NCBI RefSeq assembly: GCF_958979055.1
Contig: NC_084899.1
Coordinates: 3,223,001-3,287,000 of the forward strand
Reading direction: 5' to 3'
Origin: Alnus glutinosa
Lineage: Eukaryota; Streptophyta; Magnoliopsida; Fagales; Betulaceae
Length of the DNA stretch: 64,000 nucleotides
How positions within the stretch are numbered: the stretch's first letter is position 1; every line of letters starts with the position of its first letter. The position numbers were made by a program, and so were the translations under genes. Shown here in pieces: positions 57,956 through 64,000 of the stretch. Below the pieces are notes generated by a model. The model worked only from the letters and a program-made list of their open reading frames with translations, had not been told where the DNA came from and did no database searches.

Positions 57956-58500
57956 ATTCCGTTTGTTTTGATGTAATATAAAATATTTTCAATGAAATTA
58001 TTTTTTAAAAATATTATTTATTTAAAAATATTTTTCGGCATTTGGCTCGTAAAAAAAATTACCGGTGAAGAGATTCTGTCACTGGCGAGCAGGATTCCGG
58101 TCACTTTCACCTAATTTTCGGCTACTGTTGATGGATCCTAGTGATGAAGACCAGAATCTAGCGGCAATGGCTAGATTCCGGCCAGTTTCACCTAAATCTA
58201 GCCCAGTATGGCTAGATTCCAGCAAAGGTGCAGGAATCTGGAGATCGGATATTAAAAATTCAGAGACCTTCGGTGGTAGATTTGGACTACCAACAAACTC
58301 CAATGCCCGGCGGTGGCGGATTCCCACAAACGTGCCTACAAGAATGAAGAGTCTTAAACTGTAAATCGTTTTTCAAAAATTAAAGAGACTTTTACAGTTA
58401 GACTGAAAATTATTTTCGTTAACCATCATTTTCGATTGCACCAAACGCCGAAAAAAATAAAAAAAAATATATATATTTTACGCCAAAACAAACATAGCAT
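57956..58500. mobile_element. Short long-TIR element related to 2620-3960
   Basis: Ends attccgtttgttttgatgta and, inverted, atgctatgtttgttttggcg. The interior carries agattccgg / gcgagcaggattccgg motifs like those at 2760-3800. No protein is encoded. Confidence 0.45.
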
Positions 58501-58974
58501 TAGATTGTTTAATACTTTTGTTTTGAAAGGATAAAGCAAAAGAAAAAAAGAAAAAAAAAAGAAAAAGGAAAATATTACCAAACAAACTTACCTTTAATTT
58601 TATTAAAGTTTGATTGATGAGATTGAAACCGACGTAATTTACTATGGAAATCAAAACTGGTTGCAAGTTTATAATTAATTAATGACCATAATGATTAATG
58701 AGTATGTTACCTAGCTTTGTCAATGGGTAAAAATTTATGATATACTTTAATTTGTCTATGCTCCATTAAGCTGACAACATAGTACTATATTTATCCCTCT
58801 TAACTAGGAGTGCAATTGCCCTACGATTTTGCCTGTTACAGTTAAAGTGCTCTTTTAAACAAAAGTACACAAAATGTCTTGTTTGAGGCTGGTCACTGGT
58901 GTTAAAAAATAATAATAATAATAATAATAATTATTATTATTATTTTAGAGAAAATTGCTGTTGCATTTATAATC

Positions 58975-59390
58975 AGGAGCTAAATTGCTCATCCAGTACA
59001 ATAGATTCAATGGAAGAAGAGCAGACCTCCAGCCATTCCTTATCTACACAATGGTTTAAAGCTAGTTTAGCTAAATTGTGGGCAGCTTGATTACCCACTT
59101 GACGAACATGCCATACTGCAAATACTTGAAAATTTGTTAGGTAAGTATGAGTATCTTCTAGCACTTGACCGAAACTCGAAAGTGTTCCAACACGGGGAAT
59201 CCTTTGCCAAAGCCGAAGTCATTAACAAAGAATCCCCTTCCAAGATCACACGTTGAAACCCTCGAGAGACACCAAAAGAAACTGCCCACCAAGCTGCTAA
59301 GGCTTCCACCAAAGTATGATCTTTAACACTAGGGATGATCTTGGCCAAGCTTGCCACCACCGACCACCGTGCCATTTTCATCTTTTTTAA
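58975..59390 (-). pseudogene. RNase H-like domain remnant (LINE ORF2 type)
   Basis: The minus strand gives VEALAAWWAVSFGVSRGFQR, VILEGDSLLM and, after a frameshift near 59160, FAVWHVRQVGNQAAHNLAKL, the full core of the plant RVT_3/RNase H-like domain. No upstream reverse transcriptase is present. It could instead derive from a stand-alone RNase H-like gene. Confidence 0.65.
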
Positions 59391-59817
59391 ATTACATGTA
59401 AGAGGTGTGTTTTAAAAATGCATAATTTTAAAGGTTGAATTGCCGGTCGCTATTGTATCATATGTTTAAGTGCTTTTGAAACCTTTATCTCTTTTTATTT
59501 ATTTATTTATTTTATTTTATGAAATCCCTATTTTAAAATCATTAAACTAAACAGTGATTAGGTTGGTGATTTGGTCCAAATTTTTTTTCATAACCAATGA
59601 CTAGTGAATAGGAGTCGCATCTAAAACCATATGCATATGTAAAGCTAAATCCCCGTTAACTTTTTTCTAGGGAGAAATATTGTGTTCATTGATTTTTTGT
59701 TTTTTTATTTTCAAAATAAAAATATTAACAAACAATCTAACTACAAAACACTCATATAACCACAAAACAATTGTCACTTTTATGTTCCATCATAACACTT
59801 TTTCAAAAGTTTCCAAA

Positions 59818-59922
59818 TGATAGCTCAATCAGTTGGGGACCACGCCTCATGAAGCGGAAGTCACCAGTTCGAATTCCTCCTCCCCCTCTTGTGTGGACAT
59901 GTCAAAAAAAAAAAAAAAAAAC
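59818..59922 (+). mobile_element. Short tRNA-derived SINE
   Basis: Polymerase III box A-like tagctcaatcagttgg (59821-59836) and box B agttcgaattcc (59866-59877), then a poly(A) tail (59903-59921). tccaaa duplications lie at 59812-59817 and 59923-59928. It lacks an acceptor-stem match, so it is not a tRNA gene. Confidence 0.65.
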
Positions 59923-60249
59923 TCCAAAGCACATTCACAAGCAAATACTACCTAAAGCTCCCTACAATTTTGTTAAAATTGGACAAGGTGTTGAGTACAT
60001 GGATTTGGAATCTCTCCTCTTAACCATGCTCCCCCATCTTTGAGGATTATGTGAGAAATGCTCTTCCGTCCTTTCTCCCATCCGAGCACGAGGTCCACTT
60101 ATGAGGCCATGTACGCGGGTAGGGGCTCTCATGTTCTGGTAGAGAAGTTCCTTTCACAATTTCTATTATTATTTTCGTTCTCGCTAACAAAAGTTGCATA
60201 CGTTGGAGATTTATCATTCCCCAAGCGGACGTGTACCAAGTCAAATTGA

Positions 60250-60830
60250 ACTCGAGCTAATATACTATGGTCGTAGTGGAGCGCTCGGATGGATAATAGA
60301 CCGAGCATGCATTCTCAAGAGCCAAAGATTGGCGGCTGGGCCAAGGATGTTGTATGCTCGACGAAGGTGGAGATTCTAAAATCTCCTGTATTTATTAGGA
60401 TCTCCAGCATTTACTGAACAAAATATTCAACAAGGTCAAATATGGCCGAAAGGTGGGATAGATGCCAGGTCCAGCCACCATTCATACTATATTAAGTTAC
60501 TATGCACCTCACATCAGATGGTCAGCAATCTCGAAAAATAGCAGATCCTCTAGACATCAGCAAATTCAAAGGGAAGTATAAATACACAATAAGATGAGCA
60601 AGTAAAGGGGGTTGAACATATATTCTTACTTCATTTTTTGGTAAGAGAGATCACTGACTTAACCATCGGATTAGGCTCGGCTGGCCAACCCCAAGCACGC
60701 ATTTGTTGTTTTGTAGGTCCTGGATCTATAGATCAAGGAAGAGCAGGTCACTGCATCAGTGCCCTAAAACACCAACTGGGATTTGACACATCACCATATC
60801 GAAAACTGTACCAATAACACATATTATTAT
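60250..60830 (+). mobile_element. Possible gypsy-type LTR remnant
   Basis: TATA-like gtataaatacac (about 60577) is followed by cactgacttaaccatcgga and ggccaaccccaagcac, a block order common in plant gypsy LTRs. Boundaries and a second LTR were not found. Confidence 0.35.
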
Positions 60831-61191
60831 TCTTACTCTCATTTCATGATGCGACTTTTAGAATTACAATTGGATTAAAATCTAATAATAATCAATTTTA
60901 AATTTAATAATAATTTTAAAAGTCACATAAAAAAAATGAGAATAAAAGTGTGTAGCATTCTCCGTTGTAGCTTCTTTGAGCCGAAAATAATGGCGATCTT
61001 ACATATAAAAAAAAAAATTAAAAAGGAAAAAGTACAAATATCCCTCTTAAAACTACCATTTAATTCTTAATGCCCTATAAACTATCAATTATGTCAATGT
61101 CTCCATTTCAAATTACTAACAAAAATATAAAAATAGCTTAAATTTTTTTTAATAGGATAAAAATGTCCTAAAAGAAAAACGGCTATCTTAC

Positions 61192-61241
<50 letters not shown>

Positions 61242-61407
61242 GCAACAGAAGACTGAAGGAGTGGAATTAGCAAAGAATTGACGTTGACATTTTACAAAAG
61301 CAAAAGTGCTGCATACGGGGAAGGGGGCTGTACAAAAAGCGACAGCGAATGAGGGAAGATTCGGATCATAAAGCAGCATCTTCTTTGCTAACACCTTCAC
61401 TAATCCA

Positions 61408-61469
61408 CACGTGCCACCTTACACGCTCCCGTTCCTCCCCAGTCTCAATCCCTCTGTCACCTATAAATA
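61408..61469 (+). promoter_or_regulatory. Candidate core promoter of the ceramide glucosyltransferase gene
   Basis: G-box CACGTG at 61408-61413 and TATA box tataaata at 61462-61469. CT-rich pyrimidine tracts follow (61495-61535), typical of plant 5' leaders. The ATG is about 365 bp downstream of the TATA box. Confidence 0.5.
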
Positions 61470-61833
61470 AATAACCACCCATTTAACGGTCTCTCCCTCC
61501 TCTCTCTTTCAACTCTCTCTCTCTCTCTCTCCCCCTCTGTGAAAATTAAAAACAAAAATACAAAAGAAAAAACTGATAATTGTGTGGTCAAAGAGGCCGA
61601 GAGCCTTGTCTTCGAAATATAAAATTACGCGGTCTCTCGCACTATTTCTTTTCTCTCTCTCTCTCTGCGTGTTGTTCTTCTTCCCGTCCGTCCGTGGTGA
61701 TCTGTAAGAGAGAGAGAGAGAGAGGCTCTGATTAGCTACACCTAAGGGCTTTCTTTTGATTTGACGTCGTCGCTTTTGGTTTGTTGGAAAGCACAGGCTC
61801 AGAGTGGTAGAAGTAGACTCGTTTTGAGCGACA

Positions 61834-62765
61834 ATGCCTGCATTGGACGCTTTCGATTCGTTCCTCTTCTCTCTAAGCACAGCATTCTGCAGTCCTTTCG
61901 CCGTCTTCGTTCAGATCCAGGTTTGTTCCCTCTCCGCTTCGCACTTGCAGATCCAAAAGTGTTTGGTTGCCGAGAAAGTTTGACGAAGTAGAAAATGGAG
62001 GGAAAATTCTGGTTCTTGTGTTTTTTCTTTTTTCTTGGATTTTGTATCTGGAAGGAATCCAAATTGCCCTGTTTGGCTCAATTTTGCACCGTTTTCTTCC
62101 TTCTCTTTCTAAATAATTGTTATCTGATATTCAAAATTTGATTCCTTCTGTTGCCTGCGTTTTCTCGATGATTAGTTAGTTTCTTATCTTATTCCTTGAT
62201 TCTTAATTGGACGAGCTGTGGTTTTTGTGAGACGGAAATTACCCTATTTCGTTTCTACTGTCGTATCAACAATTTTGAATTCTTTTTTTTCTTTTTAGAG
62301 AAAATCGAGCTTTTCGTTATACCAGTTTCAGATCTGGAAAGCTCATTTTATAGCGAATGGAAGTATATGAGTGCATTTCTGAATGGCATAATGGAGGTTA
62401 AATGTTTGAAATTTTGCGATATTGGTGTCAATGTAAAATTGGGTTTACATAAGACGAGATGTATTGAGGAGATAAGAAGTTTGAACTGTACCCTTAAATG
62501 GGTTAGAAAATGCATTCATAAACCCCAAGGGGTTAGCTCAAGTGGTAAGGTTCTTGGTCTTGGTGGCATCTCTATTAGGTCTAAGGTTCAAATCCTCTTG
62601 GGTGCAAAAAATTCCTGGGACCACACCCGCCGGCGAAGTTGGAGTCTTACCCAATCCGTGTGGGGTGGGCGCTTTGCATGAGTCTGGGGTTTGCCCACTG
62701 GAATGGGGCGAATAGACGGTCCACCCAGTGCCGCTACCCACTTCTACTAAGGCTGAGCTTAAACC

Positions 62766-62799
<34 letters not shown>

Positions 62800-63950
62800 T
62801 TGTAAGTCTTCATAAAACTGTGCCTGAAATTAATTCAGTGGAAATAAGAATCATTATTTAAGGTTGACGGAGTTAGACTAAAGAGACAGAAAGGCTAGAT
62901 GGAATTAGATGCTGCAAAGTTGTTGTCTTGCATACTTGCCACTATTAATCTGGTTTGTCTAGTTTCATCAGTGGCATTTCAGAGGAAGTGCAACTTATAC
63001 TAGAATTATTTGTTAATCTGGTTTGTCTAGTCCCCAATAATATCCGTTGTTTATATAATATGGTGTCTATAATGGTGGTAGTTCATCTCCAATCCTCTTG
63101 ATGCTTTTGGATAAATATATGCTGAGTTCATTGTGTATTAATTTGAATCCTTTCTTTTTCTGTAGGGATGTCTAATCTGTTTACTTCTTGCGTTTGGGTG
63201 GGCTTGTGCGGCTTATGTCAGGTATTATAATTAATGGATTTATTTTGGTAATGAATTTGGTGACGTGGCCTTTATTGATCAATCCTCCAACATCTTCTTT
63301 CTCACAGGAATAGGCAGATCAAACAGATGAAGGACAGTATGCAACGTGGCAATAGCTTTGCTTTTCTTAGTTGTGATATTAATGAACTTGAGCACTCTAA
63401 TCAGGTCAATCTTCCTAGAGTTTCAGTTGTTATGCCTTTAAAGGGTTTTGGAGAACACAATCTGCACAACTGGAGAAGTCAGGTGAGGCTTTTATCGTAA
63501 GCATTTTATTGTGTGCTTAATCAAACAAGTGAAACTTTTTTCAAATACAAAAAAGAAAAAGAAGAATTAAATATTTGTATATATAAATATATATGTTCCT
63601 GCTATCACTAAATGTAGGTAAACCCTTCTTTCTGGATGACTATATTATTTGGTTAAGTGTTTCAATTACTTCTTGGAGCTGATACTTAGGCTTGTTCACC
63701 ATGTTTTCAATTTTTATTTTTCTTATTAATATTTGCAGTTAAACTCCTTGTACTAATTTAGATTGATTTTGAAGCTTTCCCCCTTAATTGCACATATTTA
63801 TATTGATCTGAAGTGTTCATCATGGTTCTGTCTCATTAATGGATGCAGATAACGTCTCTTTATGGTGGTCCTTTAGAATTTCTTTTTGTGGTGGAAAGTA
63901 CAGAAGATCCTGCTTACCATGCTGTATCTTTGTTAATATCAGATTTTGAG
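61834..63950 (+). CDS. GCS: Ceramide glucosyltransferase (glucosylceramide synthase, GT21), 5' part
   Basis: Four coding exons joined by GT-AG introns: 61834-61920, 63166-63221, 63308-63482 and 63849-63950. They give the first 140 residues; the gene continues past the window. Exon 1 begins MPALDAFDSF. A hydrophobic membrane segment spans exons 1-2 (about 20-47, GCLICLLLAFGWACAAYV). Exon 3 carries LPRVSVVMPLKGFGEHN, the start of the GT-A nucleotide-sugar fold, and exon 4 EFLFVVESTEDPA. The enzyme transfers glucose from UDP-glucose to ceramide, the first step to plant glucosylceramides, in the endomembrane system. Intron 1 (1245 bp) holds a SINE. The catalytic D,D,D,(Q/R)xxRW residues lie beyond the edge except the first region. 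Confidence 0.9.
62523..62808 (+). mobile_element. tRNA-derived SINE in intron 1 of the glucosyltransferase gene
   Basis: Box A tagctcaagtgg (62534-62545) and box B ggttcaaatcc (62585-62595), then a tRNA-unrelated body and an (ATT)n tail (62768-62799). ttcataaa duplications at 62515-62522 and 62809-62816. The head resembles Au-type plant SINEs as I remember them; the body does not obviously match. Confidence 0.8.
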
Positions 63951-64000
63951 GTATACATGATCTCATGTATTTTGTATGCTTGTCTCTTTGTGGTAATACT

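Noticed and set aside
59818..59890. tRNA gene candidate
   Set aside because: Only the internal promoter boxes match. A poly(A) tail and short duplications mark a SINE.
62523..62600. tRNA gene candidate
   Set aside because: Box A and box B are present, but there is no acceptor-stem pairing. The sequence continues into a body with an (ATT)n tail and target duplications, so it is a SINE.

Overview
This looks like nuclear DNA from a eudicot, probably a woody species (a Fagales-like tree is my guess, from the style of the genes and LINEs). Evidence: AT-rich intergenic DNA, GT-AG introns, plant-type genes, Ty1/copia and L1-type retroelements, TIR elements and tRNA-derived SINEs. No operons, CRISPR arrays or other prokaryotic features were seen.

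Five host genes are supported: an LRR receptor-like kinase (21985-25162, minus, two exons, 1017 aa), a 3-hydroxyisobutyrate dehydrogenase-like gene (44323-45342, minus), a TIM17-type mitochondrial import gene (49903-50577, minus), a SpoU/TrmH-type RNA 2'-O-methyltransferase gene (51583-53331, plus), and the first four exons of a ceramide glucosyltransferase gene that runs off the right edge (61834-63950, plus). Three of the five encode proteins that probably act in mitochondria or chloroplasts, but nothing suggests a shared pathway.

Layout. 1-35.9 kb is a decayed receptor-kinase cluster. A block upstream of the kinase is present as copy A (1-7940), partial copy B (13.6-15.0 kb) and copy C (25.99-33.02 kb). 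A and C look about 97-98% identical where I compared them. Copy B follows a 457-bp kinase fragment; copy C follows the intact kinase. A second block (R) occurs near 15.2, 34.4 and 35.6 kb. Between the copies lie a copia element killed by stop codons (8.0-11.7 kb), a gypsy-like remnant, a local tandem duplication (15.9-21.6 kb), hAT- and Harbinger-like elements and an endogenous pararetrovirus scrap. From 36 to 44 kb there is an ORF1-only LINE derivative with target-site duplications, then a complete but disabled copia element with a LINE nested in it, which lies just beyond the dehydrogenase 3' end. From 44 to 64 kb gene density rises, with retroelement scraps and two SINEs between or inside genes.

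The most interesting content is transposable-element biology. A TIR element carries a fragment resembling the start of mitochondrial pyruvate dehydrogenase E1-beta. A LINE derivative encodes ORF1 without ORF2. Two copia polyproteins are broken by stop codons that are all explicable as C-to-T or G-to-A transitions. A 16-nt insertion has an 18-bp target duplication, and several insertions have matching empty sites in the duplicated copies. I found no evidence of a new multi-gene system.
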